This document shows, in pieces, positions 1 to 5,215 of a DNA stretch of 5,215 bases. The position numbers and the translations under genes were made by a program. The notes below the pieces were generated by a model. The model did not search any database and was not told the origin of the DNA. It saw only the letters and a list, made by a program, of their open reading frames with translations. How positions within the stretch are numbered: the first letter of the stretch is position 1; every line of letters begins with the position of its first letter. The stretch is from Paludibacter sp. (GTDB lineage Bacteria; Bacteroidota; Bacteroidia; Bacteroidales; Paludibacteraceae), in assembly GCA_009787075.1 (NCBI GenBank), contig WRGS01000108.1, positions 1-5,215 of the forward strand, written 5' to 3'.

Positions 1-30
1 AAAAATCCAAGATTAATTTCCTGTAATCTT
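1..30 (-). terminator. Candidate intrinsic terminator after the GHL10 hydrolase gene
   Basis: On the minus strand the last base of the hydrolase stop codon begins a perfect 7-base stem (AAGATTA, plus positions 24-30, pairing with TAATCTT, plus positions 9-15). The loop is 8 bases (CAGGAAAT). The stem is followed by GGATTTTT, running to the window edge. A short stem plus a T-run directly after a stop codon fits a rho-independent terminator that closes the two-gene unit. The stem has only one G-C pair, so it would be weak, and the T-run may continue outside the window. Confidence 0.45.
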
Positions 31-1562
31 TATTTAATATTATTTTGCAATGGTTTTGATGCCTGACTTTCGATTCTAAAACGATTGACAGATGTTACAA
101 CAAAGGTATATCTGCCATGCAAACTTTGTTTTAAACTATTTAAATTCAACATATTATCCTGAGTTTTTGCAATAATATTTTCAGGCGCGTTCATATCGCC
201 AATTTTTTTACCTTTAAAAGCGTAAACTACATAATAAGCCGTTTGTGTGCCATCTTCTGTGATTTGATTTTTATTCCAAACAAGAACCGTATTTTTACTG
301 TCTTTTACCATTGCAAGATTTTGCACTTGCGCAGAAAATTTGCCTTCAATATTGCGGTTAATCGGGTTTAAAGCAGGATATTTATAATAATTTGAACGCA
401 AAGTATCGTTCAGTCCCTGCAAATTTGAAACAAATGGTCGCGCACTGAAAAACATCGCGCCGTCAATTTGTTCAATCTGTTCATTTAAAGCAAGTTGGCG
501 GGCAATTTCATTTGGTTTTTGCCACGCGGCAGCATTATTGACTTTCAGCCCCGATGCATACAAACCAATATAAAGATTTTTACCGCAACTGTTTTCAGCC
601 CACCATTTTATAAGCACTCTATAATCGGCAACTTTTTTTCCAATTTCCCAATAAAGTTGCGGAGTAACATAATCAATATTTCCCTCTTTGAGCCATTTGA
701 GAATGTCAGCGTAAAGGTCATCATAATTTTCAATTCCTGCCTGAGTTTCAGAGCCGCGCGGATCTTTGCTTTTGTTTCGCCAAACGCCAAATGGACTGAC
801 GCCAAACTCAACCCACGCTTTGGTCGATTTTATTGTGTTTTGCAGTTCGCCGATAATCATATCTACATTATTGCGCCGCCAGTCTGCTTTGTTTGTAAAT
901 CCGCGTGGAAAATTTTTAAACGTTTGCCCATCAGGAAAATCGGCTTTTCCTTCAGGATATGGATAGAAATAATCGTCAAAATGAATTGCATCAATATCGT
1001 ATCGCTCAACAAGGTCTTTTACAACTGTATTTAAAAATTTCCGCGTTTGGTCAAGTCCCGGATCGAAATAATATTTATTGCCATATTTTACAAAAATATT
1101 TTTATTTTTAAAAAATAAATGGTCTTTGCTTAATGAATTAATATTTTCATTCATTGTAACTCGATACGGATTTAGCCACAGATGCACTTCCATACACCGT
1201 TTATGCGCTTGGTTAATTATAAAATCCAAAGGGTCGTAAAAAGGAAATGGACTTTTGCCCTGTTGCCCTGTTAGCCAATGCGACCAAGGCTCAAGCGGCG
1301 AAGGATAAAACGCATCGGCAGTGGGGCGAACCTGCATAATTATGCAATTAATGTTATTGCTTGCCAAATCGTCGAGCAACTGAACGATTTCCTGCTGCTG
1401 CTCGGCAGAGGTTAAGCCCTGCTTTGATGGGAAATCAATATTTGCAACAGTAGCAATCCACACACCGCGCATTTCAAATTTTTTATGTTGCGCAAAAACA
1501 GATAAAGACACTGTTGTACAACAAATTAACAGTGTCAATAAAAAAAATCTATTCTTTATCAT
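30..1562 (-). CDS. Secreted GHL10 (DUF187) family glycoside hydrolase with C-terminal fibronectin-III-like domain
   Basis: The product is a 510-residue exported protein of the glycosyl-hydrolase-like GHL10/DUF187 family, a TIM-barrel group. Its characterised E. coli member, DigH (YddW), cleaves peptidoglycan glycan strands stripped of stem peptides. Residues 1-24 form a signal peptide (positive start, hydrophobic core, VFA-Q cleavage). Family motifs appear in order: MRGVW (31-35), QVRPTADAFYPS (77-88), HLWLNPYR (127-134), HFDDYFYP (194-201), FGVSPFGVW (253-261), TPQLYWEIG (300-308) and a GAMFFSARPF barrel end (368-377). The paired Asp196-Asp197 and Glu306 are likely active-site acids, by inference. 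Residues 412-502 look like a fibronectin type III domain. The ATG at 1562 is preferred. A TTG at 1571 overlaps the upstream stop codon and would only add three residues before the signal peptide. No Shine-Dalgarno sequence is visible. Unlike DigH it has no lipobox, because Cys14 is preceded by Ile. Length is normal for Bacteroidetes members. Confidence 0.92.
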   Translation of the reverse strand: MIKNRFFLLTLLICCTTVSLSVFAQHKKFEMRGVWIATVANIDFPSKQGLTSAEQQQEIVQLLDDLASNNINCIIMQVRPTADAFYPSPLEPWSHWLTGQQGKSPFPFYDPLDFIINQAHKRCMEVHLWLNPYRVTMNENINSLSKDHLFFKNKNIFVKYGNKYYFDPGLDQTRKFLNTVVKDLVERYDIDAIHFDDYFYPYPEGKADFPDGQTFKNFPRGFTNKADWRRNNVDMIIGELQNTIKSTKAWVEFGVSPFGVWRNKSKDPRGSETQAGIENYDDLYADILKWLKEGNIDYVTPQLYWEIGKKVADYRVLIKWWAENSCGKNLYIGLYASGLKVNNAAAWQKPNEIARQLALNEQIEQIDGAMFFSARPFVSNLQGLNDTLRSNYYKYPALNPINRNIEGKFSAQVQNLAMVKDSKNTVLVWNKNQITEDGTQTAYYVVYAFKGKKIGDMNAPENIIAKTQDNMLNLNSLKQSLHGRYTFVVTSVNRFRIESQASKPLQNNIK

Positions 1563-1567
1563 AAAAA

Positions 1568-2062
1568 TCAATTAGTATTAACCAGCACCCACGCATCAGG
1601 GAAACGCCCTGCAATATTGTTGATGCACGCCCGCGCCTGCAAATATTCGTCAAAAGATGCTAAAATTACACGATACATTCCATTTTCATTTACCACAACC
1701 GTTGTGTTATTGCCTTCTGAATTGAGAGACGACTGCAAACCTTTTGCGTTATCGCGGCTTTTGAAACTTCCTACAACAACATGGTAATGTTTTTTATACA
1801 CATCTGATTTCGGGTTTTCTCCTTCTGTAAGGTAAAAACTTTCAGAGCGCGTAACTTCTTCTTTTGCAGTTTCTTTGGGCGGTTGAGTTGCGGCAGGCTG
1901 CTGGGTATTGCGCGGCGGCTCTGGCGATGTGCCAGACGACGGCTGACCAGCAGTTTTGTTTGCGCCCACAATTTTTGTTGTATTCTTCGACGAACTGCAC
2001 GCCGACATCGTCAAAACGCCAATTAATAAAATTGATAAATAAACGATTATTCGATTCTTCAT
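1568..2062 (-). CDS. SPOR-domain lipoprotein
   Basis: This is a 164-residue predicted lipoprotein. Residues 1-21 are a lipoprotein signal peptide with lipobox MSA-Cys22, followed by SSSKN. The residues after the Cys are not acidic, so the Bacteroidetes surface-export signal is not seen and a periplasm-facing anchor is more likely. Residues 29-71 are a Pro/Gln/Thr/Ser-rich linker. Residues 91-163 are a SPOR domain with its two characteristic half-repeats, YHVVVGSFKSRDNAKGLQ and YRVILASFDEYLQARA, and a final DAWVLV strand. SPOR domains bind denuded peptidoglycan glycans, often at division sites. The ATG at 2062 is chosen because it places the signal peptide at the N-terminus. A TTG 33 bases upstream would add a non-signal extension and overlap the proposed promoter. 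The stop codon lies 5 bases before the start of the hydrolase gene, so the two are probably cotranscribed, with this gene first. No Shine-Dalgarno sequence is seen. Confidence 0.9.
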   Translation of the reverse strand: MKNRIIVYLSILLIGVLTMSACSSSKNTTKIVGANKTAGQPSSGTSPEPPRNTQQPAATQPPKETAKEEVTRSESFYLTEGENPKSDVYKKHYHVVVGSFKSRDNAKGLQSSLNSEGNNTTVVVNENGMYRVILASFDEYLQARACINNIAGRFPDAWVLVNTN

Positions 2063-2092
2063 ATTTTTTAAATTTATTACTAAAAAACGCTG

Positions 2093-2100
2093 CAAATTTA
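2093..2100 (-). promoter_or_regulatory. Candidate Bacteroidetes -7 promoter element for the SPOR lipoprotein unit
   Basis: Read on the minus strand this is TAAATTTG, an exact match to the Bacteroidetes primary-sigma -7 consensus TAnnTTTG. It sits about 30 bases before the ATG at 2062, leaving a leader of roughly 25 bases. The expected -33 TTTG is not clean: at the right distance (plus about 2119-2123) the minus strand reads TTTTC. The match is short and the region AT-rich, so a chance hit is possible, but its position is right. Confidence 0.45.
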
Positions 2101-2133
2101 CACAAATATTTTACGATTGAAAAAACATTAACA

Positions 2134-2163
2134 TTTATAAAGGAAAAAATTATTTTAATTTTG
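2134..2163 (+). promoter_or_regulatory. Candidate Bacteroidetes -33/-7 promoter for the low-complexity protein gene
   Basis: TAATTTTG at 2156-2163 matches the -7 consensus TAnnTTTG exactly. TTTA at 2134-2137 is a three-of-four match to the -33 TTTG, with an 18-base spacer. Transcription would begin near 2168-2170 and give an unusually long leader of about 140 bases before the ATG at 2309. A weaker promoter nearer the gene cannot be excluded, but I saw no other TAnnTTTG match between 2164 and 2308. The leader holds an A8 tract (2265-2272) and no convincing riboswitch or small ORF. Confidence 0.35.
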
Positions 2164-2293
2164 AAAATAACCCATAAAATAATAATTATAAATAATTGGG
2201 CGCTTCCATTGAAATTACAAATAAAACCTAAAAAATTATATCTTATGGCACGATTATTGTTTTTAAAAAAAAGTTTTTATTTAATTTAAAATA

Positions 2294-2300
2294 AAAGGAG
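2294..2300 (+). promoter_or_regulatory. Strong Shine-Dalgarno site
   Basis: AAAGGAG lies 8 bases before the ATG at 2309 and fits the 3' end of 16S rRNA well. It fixes the start codon of the low-complexity protein. The other three genes in the window have only A/T-rich sequence before their starts, as is usual in Bacteroidetes, so this site stands out. Confidence 0.75.
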
Positions 2301-2308
2301 TTTTTACT

Positions 2309-3559
2309 ATGAAAAAGGGATTAATATTATTATCGGCAGTGTTGTTGCCTTTGTTGGGTTTTGCTCAATGGGCAAACGACATTTACTATTCGGCAGATGA
2401 TGCCAAAAAAGATGCAACTGTTGCAAAACAAAAGCCTGTGCAAACAGAGGCGGTTTATAAAAATGGAGCGCGCAAAATTGTTTATTTAGACGAAAACACA
2501 AAGTATAACAAAAAATTTAATTCAGATACGGTTATTGCGCTTGATTCGGTAGAACTGTCCAAGTATGAATATGCACAGCGCATCAAACGTTTTCACCGCA
2601 ACAGTGCGTCTGTAATTATCTATGACCCTTCCAACGATGACGTTTATTATATGGACGGCAATGATTGGAATGTTTATGATAATAATGGTTACACAACCAT
2701 CCATTCCAATTATTATGGCTGGAATGGTTGGTATGGTTACAATTCGTATTATCCGTGGTATTCCGGCTGGGGTTATCCAAATTGGTGGTGGTATCGTCCA
2801 TATTACAGTTGGGGCTGGTACGACCCATATTGGAGTTTCGGTTGGGGCGGTTATTACGGCTGGGGTGGCTACTATGGTTGGGGTTATCCCTATTATGGTT
2901 GGGGTGATTACTATGGCGGTTATTACGGCTGGGGACACAATCACCACTACGATTATCGCCCGTCGGGATATTATGGCAGCAACAGACGTGATTTGTACAG
3001 TTCGCGTACGGGCGTTTCTGCAAACCGCACACGTGAGGCAGCAGTTGGAAGTTACCGCATAGGAATTCGTTTGGCGGATAACGGAATGCGAACAAGCGAC
3101 AACACGTCAAGAGTTGGCTCGCGCGGAAATGCAAATTATGGAGATGCAAAGCGCACTTCAAACTATGCAACATCAGGCAGACGCGTTTCAGAAAGCGGAG
3201 TAAGCACAATGCCGCGCGTTTCTAATGGAAGAACGGCAACCGCCGAAAGCGCAAACCGCGGCGGCGGAACATATACGGGACGCAATGCAGAAAGCGGAAC
3301 TGTCCGCAGCAATACTTACACAGGACGCACAGAATCGGGCGCAGTAAGGTCTGGAAGTTCGTACACGCCATCTCGTTCAGGCAATTCAACGTATAGCACG
3401 TCGTCTCGGTCAAGCGGTTCTTACAGTAATTCTTCGCGGTCAAGTTCAGGAGGTTCGTATAGCGGTGGTTCATCATCAAGTTCGCGTTCGTCGAGTGGCT
3501 CATACAGTGGTGGAGGTGGCGACAGCCGCTCATCAGGCAGTAGCGGCGGACGCAGATAA
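2309..3559 (+). CDS. Secreted low-complexity protein, Tyr/Trp/Gly-rich block plus Arg/Ser/Gly-rich tail, function unknown
   Basis: I do not recognise a named family for this 416-residue protein. Residues 1-19 are a clear signal peptide (FA-Q cleavage), so the product is exported. Residues 21-125 are a more ordinary, Lys-rich region that starts WANDIYYSADDAKK and includes DPSNDDVYYMDGNDW (106-120). Similar DDIYYS-type beginnings occur in other Bacteroidetes hypothetical proteins (from memory, not checked). Residues 134-209 contain 24 Tyr, 15 Trp, 1 Phe and 20 Gly in 76 positions, built from YYGWG-like units. Residues 231-416 contain 25 Arg but one Lys, and 36 of the last 76 residues are Ser. 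There is no lipobox, no transmembrane segment after the signal peptide, and no visible T9SS C-terminal domain. A strong Shine-Dalgarno site and a long leader precede it. A beta-barrel gene follows 124 bases later. A structural, adhesive or envelope-associated role is possible but is only inference. Confidence 0.85.
   Translation: MKKGLILLSAVLLPLLGFAQWANDIYYSADDAKKDATVAKQKPVQTEAVYKNGARKIVYLDENTKYNKKFNSDTVIALDSVELSKYEYAQRIKRFHRNSASVIIYDPSNDDVYYMDGNDWNVYDNNGYTTIHSNYYGWNGWYGYNSYYPWYSGWGYPNWWWYRPYYSWGWYDPYWSFGWGGYYGWGGYYGWGYPYYGWGDYYGGYYGWGHNHHYDYRPSGYYGSNRRDLYSSRTGVSANRTREAAVGSYRIGIRLADNGMRTSDNTSRVGSRGNANYGDAKRTSNYATSGRRVSESGVSTMPRVSNGRTATAESANRGGGTYTGRNAESGTVRSNTYTGRTESGAVRSGSSYTPSRSGNSTYSTSSRSSGSYSNSSRSSSGGSYSGGSSSSSRSSSGSYSGGGGDSRSSGSSGGRR
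2708..2935 (+). repeat. Degenerate coding repeat, YYGWG units, with an exact 20-base direct repeat
   Basis: These bases encode residues 134-209, an imperfect array of YYGWG, GWGGYYGWG and PYYGWG units. Within it, positions 2846-2865 and 2915-2934 are identical over 20 bases, each encoding the same seven residues GGYYGWG. They are 69 bases (23 codons) apart, so recombination between them would preserve the reading frame. Confidence 0.85.
3269..3355 (+). repeat. Two tandem copies of a TYTGR-containing coding unit
   Basis: Residues 321-335 (TYTGRNAESGTVRSN) and 336-349 (TYTGRTESGAVRSG) are adjacent, clearly related units of 15 and 14 residues. The second is one residue shorter after TYTGR. A decayed third copy may begin at SYTPSRSG (351-358). 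The codons differ between the copies (ACATATACG against ACTTACACA for TYT), so the duplication is not recent or the repeat is kept by protein-level selection. Confidence 0.65.
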
Positions 3560-3566
3560 ATCGAAT

Positions 3567-3640
3567 TTTAAAGATTTTATATAAATTTTAAAAAATCGGG
3601 CTAATACCTGAAATAAATTTTTAAATATTAAATCTTTAAA
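3567..3640 (+). terminator. Nested AT-rich inverted repeats after the low-complexity protein gene; possible weak terminator
   Basis: Three inverted repeats share one centre. The outer is a perfect 11-base pair of arms (TTTAAAGATTT at 3567-3577, AAATCTTTAAA at 3630-3640). The middle is a perfect 8-base pair (3587-3594 with 3618-3625). The inner is a 5-base stem with one G-U pair (TCGGG 3596-3600, CCTGA 3607-3611) around a 6-base loop. The structure begins 8 bases after the stop codon. It is poor in GC and has no T-run directly after it, so it may be a weak terminator, an mRNA 3'-end stabiliser, or an effect of base composition. Confidence 0.3.
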
Positions 3641-3651
3641 TAAAATAAAAG

Positions 3652-3681
3652 TTTATATTTCAACATTTTATAAAATATAAA
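3652..3681 (+). promoter_or_regulatory. Inverted repeat and possible -7 element directly upstream of the beta-barrel gene
   Basis: TTTATATTT (3652-3660) and AAATATAAA (3673-3681) form a perfect 9-base inverted repeat with a 12-base loop, ending 2 bases before the ATG at 3684. The left arm overlaps TATATTTC (3654-3661), a one-mismatch version of the -7 consensus TAnnTTTG. I found no TTTG at the right distance for a -33 element. All stem pairs are A-T, so neither the hairpin nor the promoter is secure. The gene may instead be read through from the gene upstream. Confidence 0.25.
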
Positions 3682-3683
3682 AA

Positions 3684-5215
3684 ATGAAAAAGATTTTTTT
3701 AATAATAACAGGAATTTTATCAGTAACATTGGTTTCGGCTCAATCGGAGATTGACGCTGTAAAATATGTTCAGGACGATATCCAAGGAACGGCGCGTTAT
3801 ATGAGTATGGCTGGCGCATTCGGCGCGTTGGGCGGCGATGTTTCGGCAATAAAAGACAATCCTGCGGGCTTGGGAATTTATCGCGGACAGGAATTGAGTT
3901 TTTCGTTAAATGGTCAGATTCAAAGCGCAAAATCGACTTGGGGCGGACAAACAACAACAGACAATATGTTCCGCACCAAATTTAATAATATTTCGTATGT
4001 TACCGCAATGCCAACATGGCGGCAAATAAGAGGCGAAACAAGCGGTTTGCTCAATATGAATCTTGCTTTTACCTATAATAAATTAAAGTCGATTGACCGA
4101 AATATTACTATTAGCGGAGGTGAAATGCAGGCGCGGCTGGCGAATATGATGGCAAATTTGGCGAACGGTACAGGCATTACAAATGAAAATGCAATGGGTG
4201 ATTTCGGCAATGTTAAGGTTGGCTGGCTGTCGGTTTTAGGATACAATGCTTATATGATTAATCTGTACGATGTTGGTTGGCTGTCTGATTTTGGTTATAT
4301 GGCTAATGAAGATAAATACCAAGATGTGATTCCAACTTATTATCTCAATGAAAGAGGTTATATTGATGAGTACGGATTTACGTGGTCGGGCAATTTCAGC
4401 AACCGTTTTTATTTGGGAATTGGAATTAATCTGCAAACAATGGCTTACGATATAACTTCAAAATATTCTGAAACTGTGAGCGATAACAGCGATTGGTTTA
4501 ATTTACAAAATGTCCTTTCGGCAAACGGTTTCGGGATTAATGTTTCGGTTGGCGGTTTGTTTAAAATTACAAGCGCTTTGCGTGTATCAGCGTCAATTCA
4601 CACTCCTACAGCATTGTTTTTGTCGGAAAATTACGCACCGGAGTTGAATACAAAATTTTATCAGGTCAGCCCCAATTACACAGCAAAAGACGAATATGTA
4701 GTCAATCGTCCTTTCTATGCAAATATTGGTGCGGCTTATGTGTTTGGCAAAAAGGGTTTAATAAGCGCAGAATATGTTTTTACAGATTATAAAAGCACTT
4801 TTTATGCCGATAAAGATGAACACAAACAGGCTTTTGATGCAGAAAACAACGGAATGAAAGATATGTTTTCAAATGGACATACCATAAAAATCGGCGGAGA
4901 ATATCGTGTGTCGGACAATTTTAGCGTGCGTGCGGGTTATGCAATGCAAACTTCAATGATTAATGAAAAAAAGGCAGATAAACTTATGTGGGCAAATGCG
5001 ATGCGTACCGATGCTGAATATTTTGTGCCAAAAACCACAAATTATTTTACTTTGGGCGCAGGTTATCAGGAAAAGGGCTGGTTTTTAGACCTTGCTTTGA
5101 TGCATCGCCGCGCTGCACAAACGTTTATGCCGTTCTCGCCTGAATATCAATATGATAATCAACAAGATTTTCCGATGCCAAAACCTGCCGACATCAGCAT
5201 TATAAATAATAATAT
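3684..5215 (+). CDS. Outer-membrane beta-barrel protein of the OmpP1/FadL/TodX type, 3' end outside the window
   Basis: The frame is open from ATG 3684 to the window edge: 510 full codons with no stop. Residues 1-19 are a signal peptide (VSA-Q cleavage). The mature start carries the hallmark of Bacteroidetes OmpP1/FadL-type proteins, often annotated as hemin receptors: GTARYMSMAGAFGALGGD (35-52) followed by NPAGLGIY (59-66). The rest alternates polar and hydrophobic/aromatic residues as in barrel strands, for example FYLGIGINLQTMAYDI, HTIKIGGEYRV and YFTLGAGYQ. FadL-family barrels move hydrophobic compounds across the outer membrane. The substrate here is unknown, and the hemin label is not supported by any motif I can see. 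Family length suggests that only a few tens of residues at most are missing. It follows the low-complexity protein gene by 124 bases on the same strand. No Shine-Dalgarno sequence is seen before the ATG, only A-rich sequence. Confidence 0.88.
   Translation, partial: MKKIFLIITGILSVTLVSAQSEIDAVKYVQDDIQGTARYMSMAGAFGALGGDVSAIKDNPAGLGIYRGQELSFSLNGQIQSAKSTWGGQTTTDNMFRTKFNNISYVTAMPTWRQIRGETSGLLNMNLAFTYNKLKSIDRNITISGGEMQARLANMMANLANGTGITNENAMGDFGNVKVGWLSVLGYNAYMINLYDVGWLSDFGYMANEDKYQDVIPTYYLNERGYIDEYGFTWSGNFSNRFYLGIGINLQTMAYDITSKYSETVSDNSDWFNLQNVLSANGFGINVSVGGLFKITSALRVSASIHTPTALFLSENYAPELNTKFYQVSPNYTAKDEYVVNRPFYANIGAAYVFGKKGLISAEYVFTDYKSTFYADKDEHKQAFDAENNGMKDMFSNGHTIKIGGEYRVSDNFSVRAGYAMQTSMINEKKADKLMWANAMRTDAEYFVPKTTNYFTLGAGYQEKGWFLDLALMHRRAAQTFMPFSPEYQYDNQQDFPMPKPADISIINNN
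4218..4325 (+). repeat. Imperfect 54-base tandem duplication within the beta-barrel gene
   Basis: Residues 179-196 start VGWLSVLGYNAY and residues 197-214 start VGWLSDFGYMAN, with nine of 18 positions identical in register. The first 33 bases of the two copies (from 4218 and from 4272) match at 25 positions. This suggests an old in-frame duplication of 18 codons, although two similar barrel strands or loops could also give it. Confidence 0.5.

Noticed and set aside
495..1034. 179-residue plus-strand open frame opposite the GHL10 hydrolase gene
   Set aside because: It lies wholly antisense to a gene with strong family motifs and has no recognisable domain of its own. It is best explained as a shadow frame.
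1563..1571. TTG start at 1571 for the hydrolase, overlapping the upstream stop codon
   Set aside because: It would be in frame and translationally coupled, but it only adds three residues before a good signal peptide. The ATG at 1562 gives a standard start.
2063..2095. TTG start at 2095 for the SPOR lipoprotein
   Set aside because: It would place 11 extra residues before the lipoprotein signal peptide and would overlap the candidate -7 element.
1864..2289. 141-residue plus-strand open frame through the divergent spacer
   Set aside because: It starts antisense inside the SPOR gene and runs through AT-rich spacer (Lys/Ile/Leu-rich translation). It has no domain and would cover both candidate promoters.
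2708..2935. CRISPR array or noncoding tandem repeat
   Set aside because: The repeats are degenerate, keep the reading frame and encode a consistent YYGWG pattern. There are no spacer-like unique segments between identical repeats.
2522..3533. Several long minus-strand and alternative plus-strand open frames across the low-complexity gene
   Set aside because: Repetitive Tyr/Trp/Gly and Ser/Arg codons lack stops in other frames, so long shadow frames are expected. Their translations are simple Thr/Ile/Pro or Asn/His repeats.
3628..3957. 109-residue minus-strand open frame opposite the start of the beta-barrel gene
   Set aside because: It is antisense to a clear signal peptide and family motif region, and it has no recognisable domain.
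3684..5215. Specific hemin-receptor function for the beta-barrel protein
   Set aside because: This name is commonly transferred to Bacteroidetes OmpP1/FadL-type proteins, but I see no heme-binding motif or TonB box to support it.

Overview
The window looks like ordinary chromosome from a member of the Bacteroidota, probably order Bacteroidales. The evidence is AT-rich spacers, three exported proteins with signal peptides that end in Ala-Gln, three of four genes without a Shine-Dalgarno sequence, two exact matches to the Bacteroidetes -7 promoter element (TAnnTTTG), and protein families typical of the phylum. No tRNA, rRNA, mobile element or CRISPR array was seen. The genus cannot be told from this sequence.

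Layout: two transcription units diverge from a 246-base spacer (2063-2308). Leftward (minus strand), a SPOR-domain lipoprotein (1568-2062) is followed after 5 bases by a secreted GHL10/DUF187 glycoside hydrolase (30-1562). This unit ends in a small hairpin with a T-run at the window edge. Rightward (plus strand), a secreted low-complexity protein (2309-3559) has a Tyr/Trp/Gly block followed by an Arg/Ser/Gly tail. After a 124-base AT-rich spacer with nested inverted repeats comes an OmpP1/FadL-type outer-membrane beta-barrel gene (3684 to beyond 5215), cut by the window edge.

How they may work together: all four products are predicted to be exported to the cell envelope. SPOR domains bind peptidoglycan glycan strands that have lost their stem peptides. 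The characterised E. coli GHL10 enzyme DigH (YddW) cleaves those same denuded strands. The minus-strand pair therefore reads naturally as a binder plus an enzyme for the same cell-wall material, which is an inference from family knowledge. The plus-strand pair is an outer-membrane barrel with an upstream secreted protein of unknown role. Whether the two units are co-regulated cannot be told from sequence alone.

The most unusual item is the low-complexity protein. It has 40 aromatic residues in a 76-residue block, a 25-Arg/1-Lys C-terminal half, an exact 20-base direct repeat that would allow in-frame 69-base length changes, and the only strong ribosome binding site in the window. I do not see a clearly new multi-gene system here.
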